Shown: in pieces, positions 1 to 9,413 of the stretch
How the letters are laid out: each line of letters starts with the position of its first letter
How positions within the stretch are numbered: position 1 is the stretch's first letter
Source: Amphritea atlantica
Lineage (GTDB): Bacteria; Pseudomonadota; Gammaproteobacteria; Pseudomonadales; Balneatricaceae
Direction of reading: 5' to 3'
NCBI GenBank assembly: GCA_024397875.1
Contig: CP073344.1
Coordinates: 3,091,001 to 3,155,000, forward strand
Length of the DNA: 64,000 nucleotides
The notes under the pieces: generated by a model
The model's database searches: none
Seen by the model: the letters and a program-made list of their open reading frames with translations, nothing else
What the model was told of the DNA's origin: nothing
Position numbers and translations under genes: made by a program

Positions 1-282
1 ATGATCCGGAGGGATAAAAACAGTCACGCTCAGCATCCAGGGACCAGCCAGTACAGCCCCTCCTCCTGAACGACGTCGTATAATAGCTAAACCAGCCGAC
101 TCAGAACGACAAATTTGCCCTTCATCAGGACGCTGCGAACATCCCATAATGATAGCAGCGCGATCATACTGCCAGAACAACACCTGAGGTTTTTCAACAC
201 CCGCTTCAAGCACTTCACTGATACGCTGCTGCTCATCTGGCATTGAGCCTGTACGCAGCGACTGTAAACTATTTACCATCAT
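1..282 (-). CDS. Lipoate-protein ligase A family protein, N-terminal part only
   Basis: Open frame running off the left edge; 94 codons are visible. The protein starts MMVNSLQSLR and contains RRRSGGGAVLAGPW near residues 70-83. The RRxxGGGAV core is the lipoyl/biotinyl-ligase signature (BPL/LPL catalytic fold) that binds the acyl-adenylate. A GGGGGAA ribosome binding site lies just upstream of the ATG at 282. The family attaches lipoate, octanoate or related acyl groups to carrier-domain lysines. Whether this member is a true LplA or a paralogue cannot be told without the C-terminal part. It is divergent from zapE. Confidence 0.72.
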   Translation of the reverse strand, partial: MMVNSLQSLRTGSMPDEQQRISEVLEAGVEKPQVLFWQYDRAAIIMGCSQRPDEGQICRSESAGLAIIRRRSGGGAVLAGPWMLSVTVFIPPDH

Positions 283-372
283 TTCCCCCAGAGGTCAGAG
301 ACAGGAAGATTAACCTATCTATATCTCCGGGAAAACCATTATCATGCGACGGTTACCAACGGAACGACGGCG

Positions 373-1518
373 ATGCAGAAAGATTTTATCGATATATACC
401 ACCAGGCACTTTCCTTTAACGGTTACCAGCATGATCCGGATCAGCTGCGCCTGGCTGAGGCCCTTGACCCAGTCTATAAATCCCTGATATCGGGCAACAC
501 CCATCCCGGCAATTCAGCAGGGATCTACATCTGGGGGCCGGTAGGACGCGGCAAAACATTTCTGATGGATCTGATGTTTTCTCATCTGCCCGGCACTATC
601 TGTCTGCGTCATCATTTTCACCGTTTTATGGCTCAGATCCACCAGCAACTGCGCGAACTGCAGGGTAAGCCAGACCCTCTTGAGCTGATCGCCAGCAAAC
701 TGGCCCGCCAATACAAACTGATCTGTTTTGATGAGTTTTTTCTCAATGATATTGCCGATGCGATGATCCTGGGCAAGCTGTTCAAATCGCTTCTCAGACT
801 CGGGGTTATTCTGATCACGACCTCCAACCGTCCACCAGAGAAACTCTGTAAAGACCCGCTTTTTGAAGACCGGGTCAGACCGATTATTACAATGATTAAC
901 CAACAGATGCGGGTATTTAACCTGGCCGGAGAAACCGATCACCGATTGCGCACGCTGACCCCGGCTCCGTGTATATTTCATCCAGGAAACCAGAACCACC
1001 CTGACACGGAGCAGCAGCTGACCGGGCTCTATACAACCATTAGCAACACCCCTCCCCGACCCGACGAAGTTATAGTGTTACAGAGAGCTATACCCGCCAA
1101 AGCGGTTAGTACGGAGTGTGTCTGGTTTGACTTTGAACATATCTGTATGGGCGCCCGCAGTCAGATGGATTATATCGACCTGGCTAACCGCTTTAGCCAT
1201 ATATTTATCAGCCAGGTGCCCTTACTGGGAAGTCGCAGCCGGGAGCAGATCAAAGCCCGTGGTACAGAAGACGGCAGTCTGGCGGTAAAAGCGGGAGAAC
1301 GCCAGGTGCTGTTGGGTAGCATGGATGATCCGGCGCGACGCTTCATCAGTCTTGTCGATGAGCTTTATGACCGAGGCGTAAACCTGTTCCTGAGTCTGGA
1401 AGTGCCGCTGGAAAATCTTTATATGGAGGGTAGCCTGATATTTGAGTTTGCCAGAACATATAGCCGTCTGGCCGAGATGCAATCGCTGGAGTACCAACAA
1501 CGATGCCCTATCGGCTGA
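373..1518 (+). CDS. zapE: Cell division protein ZapE (AFG1-like ATPase)
   Basis: 381 residues, close to the roughly 375 of E. coli ZapE. Walker A GPVGRGKT is at about residues 55-62, and Walker B LICFDEFF at 116-123 is followed by NDIADA, the typical AFG1/ZapE arrangement. The late SREQ/GTED and DELYDRGV blocks also fit the family. ZapE is a cytoplasmic P-loop ATPase that associates with the FtsZ ring during constriction, especially under stress. It is divergent from the lipoate-ligase gene, with a 90-base gap that must hold both promoters. The ATG at 373 follows a GGAACGACGG stretch. Confidence 0.92.
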   Translation: MQKDFIDIYHQALSFNGYQHDPDQLRLAEALDPVYKSLISGNTHPGNSAGIYIWGPVGRGKTFLMDLMFSHLPGTICLRHHFHRFMAQIHQQLRELQGKPDPLELIASKLARQYKLICFDEFFLNDIADAMILGKLFKSLLRLGVILITTSNRPPEKLCKDPLFEDRVRPIITMINQQMRVFNLAGETDHRLRTLTPAPCIFHPGNQNHPDTEQQLTGLYTTISNTPPRPDEVIVLQRAIPAKAVSTECVWFDFEHICMGARSQMDYIDLANRFSHIFISQVPLLGSRSREQIKARGTEDGSLAVKAGERQVLLGSMDDPARRFISLVDELYDRGVNLFLSLEVPLENLYMEGSLIFEFARTYSRLAEMQSLEYQQRCPIG

Positions 1519-1575
1519 ATTTAGTCTTAATCCGAGTAAAGCCGGTTAAAAGTGCAGAAAGTATGATGCAAGCCC

Positions 1576-1815
1576 TTAGTTAAGATCGGCATCTATCACT
1601 AACCTGCCCAACTCAAAACATTGACGAATCGCTTCATCTTCAGAGGCTACGATAACCTGATTCTCGGGTGCTGTTTCAAGCTCTCCGGCATTATGGAAAA
1701 TCGTATCTTTAAGATCCTTGTGATAGATTTTAGGTTCAAGCATCCAGCGATTATGACCCATATGTCTGACCAGAGCTGTAATACGGTAATCACCATAGTC
1801 AATCTGATTCATCAA
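1576..1815 (-). CDS. Uncharacterised 79-residue protein
   Basis: A short acidic protein starting MMNQIDYGDYRITALVRHMG and ending FELGRLVIDADLN. No signal peptide, membrane segment or cysteine is visible. The periodic pattern (DYRITALV, RWMLEPKIYH, ENQVIVAS, followed by DEAIRQCFELGRLVID) suggests a small beta-sheet domain with a C-terminal helix. I do not recognise the family. It is a stand-alone gene, divergent from the DUF502 gene and convergent with zapE. A GGAGGTGTTTG stretch just upstream of the ATG at 1815 is a strong ribosome binding site, the main reason to believe it is translated. Confidence 0.62.
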   Translation of the reverse strand: MMNQIDYGDYRITALVRHMGHNRWMLEPKIYHKDLKDTIFHNAGELETAPENQVIVASEDEAIRQCFELGRLVIDADLN

Positions 1816-1897
1816 ACACCTCCGACATCAAATGATGCATGAGGGATATTATAGCTGAACAACCCGCTATCACTGGTGTTCAACAGGAAAAATTTTC

Positions 1898-2506
1898 ATG
1901 ACAACTATATTGCGTTTTTTCTTCCAGGGCTTACTGATACTGCTACCTTTCGTGCTGACCATCTATCTGGTGTTTCTTATTTTCACCGCACTGAATGAAA
2001 CCCTTTTTTCGGCTGCCGGCTCTCTGATCGGTTATTTTATCCCGGGTTTACAGCCAGGCCTGACAGAGACCCTGCTGGGTATACTGCTTACCATTGTAAT
2101 CATTATGCTGACGGGGATTGCAGGGTCGCTATACCTCACCCGCTTCCTGATGAATATTATCGGCTCGCTGATGGACAGAATCCCGGTCGTGAAGCTGCTA
2201 TACAATTCACTGAAAGACCTGTTCCAGGCGCTGCTGGGTGACCAGAAAAGTTTTGATAAACCGGTGATGGTCTGCCTGAACAGGGAAAAAACCATCAAAG
2301 TGATGGGGTTCCTGACCTGCGAGGATCTGAATAGCTTCGGGCTCGAAGAGGAAGTCTCTGTTTATCTGCCAGACTCATACAACTTTTCCGGCAATCTGAT
2401 TATCGTTCCCAGAGACCAGGTAATTCCGCTTGACGTAAGCGCAGGAAAAGTCACTACCTTTATTGTCAGTGGTGGTGTATCAACCACCACTGAAAACTCG
2501 GACTAA
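1898..2506 (+). CDS. DUF502 family inner-membrane protein
   Basis: 202 residues. Two hydrophobic segments (about residues 5-30 and 55-80) are followed by the conserved GSLYLTRFLMNIIGSLMDRIPVVK region and a C-terminal soluble domain with IIVPRDQVIPLDVSAG. This architecture is DUF502. Its biochemical role is unknown; relatives are widespread in bacteria and plants. AGGAAAAATTTTC precedes the ATG. Its end overlaps by four bases the end of the convergent metallo-hydrolase gene, and the last codons contain a perfect 10-bp inverted repeat. Confidence 0.85.
   Translation: MTTILRFFFQGLLILLPFVLTIYLVFLIFTALNETLFSAAGSLIGYFIPGLQPGLTETLLGILLTIVIIMLTGIAGSLYLTRFLMNIIGSLMDRIPVVKLLYNSLKDLFQALLGDQKSFDKPVMVCLNREKTIKVMGFLTCEDLNSFGLEEEVSVYLPDSYNFSGNLIIVPRDQVIPLDVSAGKVTTFIVSGGVSTTTENSD
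2467..2492. repeat. Perfect inverted repeat in the overlap of two convergent genes
   Basis: CAGTGGTGGT - 6 bases - ACCACCACTG. It lies within the last codons of the DUF502 gene, just past the end of the convergent metallo-hydrolase gene. No T-run follows on either strand, so it is not a standard intrinsic terminator, but the hairpin could help stop or stabilise both convergent transcripts. Confidence 0.6.
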
Positions 2507-3144
2507 CCCCTGGAATCGCTGACAAAGGGGTTGGTTTGGCGTTCATGACCCAAGGTAGACATCGGCCCGTGGCCGGGAATGAACGCCACGGTATCGCCCA
2601 AAGGAAACAGTTTTTCACGAATGGAGCTGATCAGTGTGGCGTGATCACCCTGAGGAAAATCGGTGCGGCCGATCGAACCCTGAAAGAGAACATCGCCCAC
2701 CTGCGCCAGTTGACTCTGCGGGCTATAAAAAACCACATGGCCCGGAGTATGCCCAGGACAATGCAGAACTTCCAGAGTCTCATTACCCACACTTACCTTG
2801 TCACCATCTTCCAGCCAGCGATCCGGAGTGAAGATCTCAACCTGTGGAAAGCCAAACATCTTACTTTGCTGAGACAAACCATCAATCCAGAATTTATCGC
2901 CAATGTGCGGCCCTTCGATGGGAACCCCGGTCTGCTTCACTAGTTCAGCGGTTCCGCCGGCATGATCAATATGCGCGTGAGTCAGTAGGATTTTTTCCAG
3001 CTCCAGTCCCAGCGCCTCAATTTTGGCCAACACCACAGCGATATCACCACCGGGATCAACCACCGCCGCCTTTTTACTCTCTTCACACCACAAAAGTGTG
3101 CAATTCTGCTGAAAAGGAGTAACCGGAATAATACTGTATTTCAT
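2503..3144 (-). CDS. MBL-fold metallo-hydrolase, YcbL/glyoxalase II-like
   Basis: 213 residues. The metal-binding motif THAHIDHAGG is at residues 55-64. Further ligands are in the HCPGHTPGH block, the LFQGSIGRTDFPQGD block and the terminal FIPGHGPMSTLGHE. The length and the GRTDFPQGD signature match the short YcbL type of glyoxalase II-like hydrolase, which lacks the long C-terminal substrate-binding domain of GloB. Likely a cytoplasmic thioester hydrolase; the true substrate is uncertain. Convergent with the DUF502 gene. Confidence 0.85.
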   Translation of the reverse strand: MKYSIIPVTPFQQNCTLLWCEESKKAAVVDPGGDIAVVLAKIEALGLELEKILLTHAHIDHAGGTAELVKQTGVPIEGPHIGDKFWIDGLSQQSKMFGFPQVEIFTPDRWLEDGDKVSVGNETLEVLHCPGHTPGHVVFYSPQSQLAQVGDVLFQGSIGRTDFPQGDHATLISSIREKLFPLGDTVAFIPGHGPMSTLGHERQTNPFVSDSRG

Positions 3145-3283
3145 AATAACGCCGCGGTAATTGAAAAGAGATCCAGCAGTATACCTATTTCTGAGCTATC
3201 CTTCGATATGCCATCCTAGGGTTAATGTACCCGTTGGCAACAGACTTCAGGACAGGCAGTTATACTGTCAGGAGGTTATTTAG

Positions 3284-3748
3284 ATGTCTGTATCTCCCAC
3301 TCTACAAAAGTTCCTTAATCGCAAGGATATACCCTATCGCCTGATCCGACACCCCTATGCGGAAACCTCGCTCAGCTCAGCCATTGCCGCACATGTCCCG
3401 GCGCGGCGAATGGCTAAAGGCGTGGTACTCAGAGATGACGAAGGCTTTATGATGGCTGTTGTGCCATCCGACCGGCGGGTTGACCTGCACGCAATCAACC
3501 AGCAGATGGGCCGGATATTTTCTCCGGCAGCTCAGCGGGATGTAAAGATTCTCTTCAGAGACTGCAACAGTGGAGCCGTCCCCGCACTGGGGCAGGCTTA
3601 TAATATGCAGGTAATCTGGGATGACCATCTGGCCGATGAACCCGACTGCTATATGGAAGCGGGGGATCATCAGGACCTGCTCTGCTTCTCTCAATCCACT
3701 TTCAAACGAGTCATGTCAGATACCCCTCATGGCATGATAAGCCACTAA
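3284..3748 (+). CDS. YbaK/EbsC-domain protein (aminoacyl-tRNA deacylase type)
   Basis: 154 residues with the YbaK fold pattern: an early IPYRLIRHPYAETS segment, MAKGVVLRDDEGFMMAVVPSDRRVD and a late CFSQSTFKRVM. The MAKGVVL lysine is at the position conserved in trans-editing deacylases. Family members hydrolyse mischarged aminoacyl-tRNAs such as Ala- or Cys-tRNAPro; which one this enzyme edits cannot be read from sequence. A monocistronic gene with GGAGG about 8 bases before the ATG. It is followed by two small hairpins. Confidence 0.82.
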   Translation: MSVSPTLQKFLNRKDIPYRLIRHPYAETSLSSAIAAHVPARRMAKGVVLRDDEGFMMAVVPSDRRVDLHAINQQMGRIFSPAAQRDVKILFRDCNSGAVPALGQAYNMQVIWDDHLADEPDCYMEAGDHQDLLCFSQSTFKRVMSDTPHGMISH

Positions 3749-3751
3749 CTA

Positions 3752-3802
3752 ATAGCGTTCAGCGCTATCGGAACACTATCGGGATGGTCATACCATCCCG
3801 AT
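3752..3802 (+). terminator. Two consecutive hairpins after the YbaK-domain gene
   Basis: ATAGCG/CGCTAT at 3752-3768, then an 11-bp perfect stem ATCGGGATGGT/ACCATCCCGAT with a 3-base loop at 3778-3802. No clear T-run follows, so termination is plausible rather than certain. Confidence 0.45.
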
Positions 3803-3887
3803 AAAATCCTTCTTAATATATTTACCCCGCTCTGGCTGCTATGCGATAGTGACAGCCAATTCCCGATTAGAGCTGTTGGAGAGAGCG

Positions 3888-4151
3888 ATGAAAAAGCTGA
3901 AGCATGAAGCAGAACTGGTCAAAGAGGCGATCCGTATCGGTGGCGTCTATATGGAAAAACGCGGGGCCGGACAGTTTGAAGCCACAGACAGTGCCGGCAA
4001 TAAAGTCACCGCGCTCTATCGCCTGCTGGTACTGGACAAACTTATTCAGCCACTGGCTAAGGGCGAGGAAACCGAACCCAATATGAAACATAAACTGGCC
4101 CTGTGGATCAGCCGCCAACTACCTAAAGGACACCCTCTGCTGGAAGAGTGA
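3888..4151 (+). CDS. Small DUF5062-like protein
   Basis: 87 residues from the ATG at 3888, starting MKKLKHEAELVKEAIRIG and ending WISRQLPKGHPLLEE. The frame extends upstream to a GTG at 3849. I prefer 3888 because TTGGAGAG lies 5-8 bases before it and the conserved part begins there. A charged, largely helical cytoplasmic protein. From memory it resembles the DUF5062 family of marine gammaproteobacteria, with no known function. One base separates it from the deoxyribosyltransferase gene, so the two are probably cotranscribed. Confidence 0.6.
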   Translation: MKKLKHEAELVKEAIRIGGVYMEKRGAGQFEATDSAGNKVTALYRLLVLDKLIQPLAKGEETEPNMKHKLALWISRQLPKGHPLLEE

Positions 4152-4152
4152 T

Positions 4153-4683
4153 ATGGTGCAACAGTCTATTTATCTCGCAGGCCCGGATGTTTTCTGGCCC
4201 AACGCAACAGAATTGGGCGCTGCCAAAAAAGTGCTTTGTGAGCAATACGGTTTCACCGGTCATTTCCCCCTGGATAACGAAATAGACCTGTCACAGCTAT
4301 CACCGTTTGAAGCGGGGATCAGGATCTATCAGGCCAATATCGGTCTGATGAACCACTGCGACCTGATAATCGCTAATATGACCCCTTTCAGAGGCCCCAG
4401 TATGGATGTGGGTAGCGCCTTTGAGATGGGCTATATGGCCGCACAGAACAAACCTGTCTGGGGTTACACCCTGGATGGCCGCCTTTACAGCGACCGGATT
4501 GAGGGAACAGCAACCGATCAGGACGGCTTTAGTATCGAGTCATTTTCGATGGTGGATAATCTGATGATGGTCGGTGCGACTGATGCACGCGGCGGCTTAC
4601 TCACAGAACCGATGGCAGAAACGCTGGACAACCACCTGCGACTCTTTGAGAAAGTATTACAACAGATACAAAAAAACCGCTGA
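4153..4683 (+). CDS. Nucleoside 2-deoxyribosyltransferase family protein
   Basis: 176 residues. SIYLAGPDVFWPNA at the N-terminus, CDLIIANMTPFRGPSMDVGSAFEMGYMAA in the middle and late WGYT match the family. The DVGSAFE block carries the catalytic glutamate and the ANMTPFRG block the base-binding region. The enzyme cleaves or transfers the deoxyribosyl group of deoxynucleosides in salvage. Likely cotranscribed with the small gene directly upstream. Its stop codon is inside the stem of the shared terminator with thiC. Confidence 0.85.
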   Translation: MVQQSIYLAGPDVFWPNATELGAAKKVLCEQYGFTGHFPLDNEIDLSQLSPFEAGIRIYQANIGLMNHCDLIIANMTPFRGPSMDVGSAFEMGYMAAQNKPVWGYTLDGRLYSDRIEGTATDQDGFSIESFSMVDNLMMVGATDARGGLLTEPMAETLDNHLRLFEKVLQQIQKNR

Positions 4684-4700
4684 CATCAGCGGCTTTTTTT
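4671..4700. terminator. Bidirectional intrinsic terminator
   Basis: A-run, CCGCTGA-2 bases-TCAGCGG, then seven Ts. The stem includes the stop codon of the plus-strand deoxyribosyltransferase and on the other strand ends the thiC message. Confidence 0.88.
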
Positions 4701-4729
4701 ATGTTGCAGAACACATGTCCCGTTACAGC

Positions 4730-7473
<2,744 letters not shown>

Positions 7474-7537
7474 CAGTACCAGTCCAGCATTAATGAGCTA
7501 AACCGGGTACGACAAAGGCAGTCTTTCGGTTTATCTC

Positions 7538-7625
7538 GATTTCCTACGCCGGTATTAACCGGATCAGGTTCGCGGGTTATTGGCCTAATCTCACTCCAAC
7601 TCTCAGCCCAATGGGCACCCCGACA
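7538..7625 (-). promoter_or_regulatory. TPP riboswitch (THI element) controlling thiD-thiC
   Basis: Read on the minus strand, the segment begins TGTCGGGGTGCCC, has GGGCTGAGAG in the pyrimidine-sensing arm, then ACCCGCGAACCTGATCCGG and TAATACCGGCGTAGG. These are the conserved THI-box blocks in order. TPP binding represses thiamin biosynthesis genes. The aptamer ends about 65 bases before the thiD ATG; no obvious intrinsic terminator lies between them, so control of translation initiation is the simpler model (inference). Confidence 0.95.
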
Positions 7626-7718
7626 AGATTTGTATAGTTTATGTCCAAGCACCCGACATGTCCATCTTCGGACGGAAAATTGAGCTGAGACCCGTGTTGT
7701 TTGACGCACAATCAAAAA

Positions 7719-7735
7719 ATAGGACTTTTTCCTAT
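7719..7735. promoter_or_regulatory. Upstream palindrome of small RNA 1 (ATAGGA-N5-TCCTAT)
   Basis: A perfect 6-bp dyad with a 5-base spacer, centred at 7727. It ends 22 bases before a -10-like CATTAT at 7758-7763. No -35 consensus is present at the expected place. The same 17-bp element with the same spacing precedes small RNA 2. Probable binding site of a two-component activator, by analogy with GacA/UvrY boxes upstream of csrB/rsmZ; the bases differ from the Pseudomonas GacA box. Confidence 0.65.
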
Positions 7736-7770
7736 ATCCCCTCGTCTGTAATTCACACATTATGTGCTTC

Positions 7771-7926
7771 AGGAAGCTTAAACGTTAGGGACTGCACAGC
7801 GGAAGGCCCAGACAAGCGGATCAGGAAGCATGGATTGCTGGCAGGATGCCTAGGATTAACTGCAGGGAATAAGGAAGCCATATGAAGAGAGTACTTAAGG
7901 GGAACTAAGTGCTCTCTTTTTTTTTG
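7771..7926 (+). ncRNA. CsrB/RsmZ-type small RNA 1 (CsrA/RsmA-sequestering)
   Basis: No protein gene is supported here. From a predicted start near 7771 to the T-run, the RNA holds 11 GGA trinucleotides, many as AGGA or GGGA. Several sit in small hairpin loops, for example GGCA-GGA-TGCC and GCA-TGGAT-TGC. The terminator loop also shows GGGGAA. Such arrays bind and titrate CsrA/RsmA, the post-transcriptional regulator of motility, biofilm and carbon storage. The 5' end is inferred from a CATTAT -10 box and may be a few bases upstream, since GCTTC-AG-GAAGC pairs across it. Family assignment rests on pattern, not alignment. Confidence 0.78.
7886..7925 (+). terminator. Terminator of small RNA 1, GGA in loop
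   Basis: AGAGAGTACTTA pairs with TAAGTGCTCTCT (one G-T pair) around an AGGGGAAC loop, followed by nine Ts. The GGA in the loop means the terminator is probably also a CsrA site. Confidence 0.9.
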
Positions 7927-7985
7927 CCCGTTGTTTTAACCACTTAATACCTCATAAAAAAGCACTTCAGATACAGCTGCGCAAA

Positions 7986-8002
7986 ATAGGATTTTTTCCT
8001 AT
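7986..8002. promoter_or_regulatory. Upstream palindrome of small RNA 2 (ATAGGA-N5-TCCTAT)
   Basis: Same dyad as at 7719-7735, with spacer TTTTT instead of CTTTT. It ends 22 bases before GATACT (8025-8030), the likely -10 box; the spacing is identical to the first copy. The centre is about 43 bases before the predicted start, which suits an activator overlapping the -35 region. Confidence 0.65.
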
Positions 8003-8037
8003 AGCAGCATAACAGCTGAAATAGGATACTAATTCTG

Positions 8038-8238
8038 ACGGAACGATGGCCTTCACGGATGAAGGGAACGGCAAGCGGCTGGAGTCTCAGGCGTAGATGA
8101 TCTTTAGGTGAACACGGAAACAGGGACGTCAGCAGGATGCTGATCATATTTCACCAGGGAAAAGGAATAAGGAACAGATCATCTGGCCAGTCAAAATAAA
8201 AGAGAGTGCTCAGAGGAACTGAGCACTCTCTTTTTTTG
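8038..8238 (+). ncRNA. CsrB/RsmZ-type small RNA 2 (CsrA/RsmA-sequestering)
   Basis: About 200 bases with 11 GGA motifs. Among them are the hairpin TCAGCA-GGA-TGCTGA, a run AGGGAAAAGGAATAAGGAAC and a terminator loop AGGAA. The body is not an obvious copy of small RNA 1, but the promoter element, the GGA count and the terminator stem are shared. It is expected to sequester CsrA/RsmA redundantly with small RNA 1, as CsrB/CsrC or RsmY/RsmZ do. It is convergent with the glycosyltransferase gene. The 5' end is predicted only. Confidence 0.78.
8201..8237 (+). terminator. Terminator of small RNA 2, GGA in loop
   Basis: A perfect 13-bp stem, AGAGAGTGCTCAG with CTGAGCACTCTCT, around the loop AGGAA and followed by seven Ts. 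The stem base AGAGAGT is shared with the terminator of small RNA 1. Confidence 0.92.
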
Positions 8239-8332
8239 GTTCAGATTCTGGTTCAAATAGCGCTTCCGCCCCGCACTCTTTAAGTTAAAGCCTGCCTTAT
8301 AAGTCATGTGCTCATAAGCATCGGATTATCGA

Positions 8333-9373
8333 CTAAGCAATCACCGGCTCCAACAACACATCCCGCCATAACTCCCGGGCCAGCAATTCTGCACTCCGAT
8401 CACAACCGGAGTGTATCCAGCGAGCCAGCGCCCGTGCAACATCGGGATACGCGACCGGCTCCGGTGAAGGCTGAGCAGCCCAGCGATAAAACTGTCTCTC
8501 CTCAAGTTCCGCAAAGACCTCCGCCAACCCCAGATGCTCAAGTACAGCGGCGTTAGATACCTGCTCAGGCTGACCCGTTAGCGGTTTAGTCAGCAACTTT
8601 TTCCCCGCCTGTAGCACCTCACTGGCTAAGCCAAAGCCGCAATTGGCAATCACCCCGTCACAACATGCCTGTGCCTGACGAAATCCATCCCGGGACAGCG
8701 GCCGCCAAAGAATATGCGCCTCATCTTCAGGGGTATCAATATCGCAATAGACATGAAATTCATAATCATTGAACGGTAACAGCCATTGACGAATCTGCTC
8801 ACGGTTTTCAAACGGCAGGTAGACCAGAATCATCCCTGGTTCCACCGTAATCGGATAGGGCTGCGCCTCTATCAGGGGTGGCAGTATCGGTCCGTCAAAG
8901 TGATGCCAGTGCAAACCGATGCCCTGCTGAACCGGAGCAAAGAAACGTATCATCGGCATCATTACCCGGCCAATGCCCGGACCGGGAAGCGGATATCGGA
9001 AAGCATATTGATGAGCAATACCGATGCAAGGCTTTTTCTGTAGTTTCGCTGCCCAGGCCGTCACTGGCTCAAAGTCACTGATGATCAGGTCATAGTCCTG
9101 AAGATCCAGCGCTCTGATATCTCTCACTAACTGAATAAGACTGTTCTGAGTCAGGCTGCGCCAGCGATCAATCTTGCCATCGGATACACTAAAGGTCAGC
9201 CCACGACGAACCTGATATTCACCAAACGGTTCCATATTAAACAGCTTATCCGGCGACCTACCGCTAAACAGGAAATCGACCTCGATTCCCTCTTCAGCCA
9301 GTGCCGGCGCCATCACTCTGGCCCGGGTTATATGACCGTTACCCGTTGCCTGAACGCCATACAGAATTTTCAT
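8333..9373 (-). CDS. Glycosyltransferase of the MJ1255/VC2487 family
   Basis: 346 residues. The N-terminus MKILYGVQATGNGHITRARV gives the GxGHxxR nucleotide-sugar-transferase motif of the GT-B/MurG-like group. The C-terminal part has GVIANCGFGLASEVLQAGKKLLTKPLTGQPEQ, the donor-binding loop. This matches the MJ1255/VC2487 family, whose acceptor is unknown. GGGATCTGTA before the ATG is a good ribosome binding site. The PAP2 gene lies 40 bases upstream on the same strand; the pair may act together on a lipid-linked sugar (inference). Confidence 0.82.
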   Translation of the reverse strand: MKILYGVQATGNGHITRARVMAPALAEEGIEVDFLFSGRSPDKLFNMEPFGEYQVRRGLTFSVSDGKIDRWRSLTQNSLIQLVRDIRALDLQDYDLIISDFEPVTAWAAKLQKKPCIGIAHQYAFRYPLPGPGIGRVMMPMIRFFAPVQQGIGLHWHHFDGPILPPLIEAQPYPITVEPGMILVYLPFENREQIRQWLLPFNDYEFHVYCDIDTPEDEAHILWRPLSRDGFRQAQACCDGVIANCGFGLASEVLQAGKKLLTKPLTGQPEQVSNAAVLEHLGLAEVFAELEERQFYRWAAQPSPEPVAYPDVARALARWIHSGCDRSAELLARELWRDVLLEPVIA

Positions 9374-9413
9374 TACAGATCCCGACTATTGTTAAGCCAT
9401 TAGAAAAAAGTCA

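Noticed and set aside
7658..7885. 75-codon plus-strand frame over small RNA 1
   Set aside because: Crosses the promoter palindrome and ends before the terminator; no protein family seen.
7944..8147. 67-codon minus-strand frame over small RNA 2
   Set aside because: No ribosome binding site, unlikely protein composition, and the region is better explained by the GGA-rich RNA.
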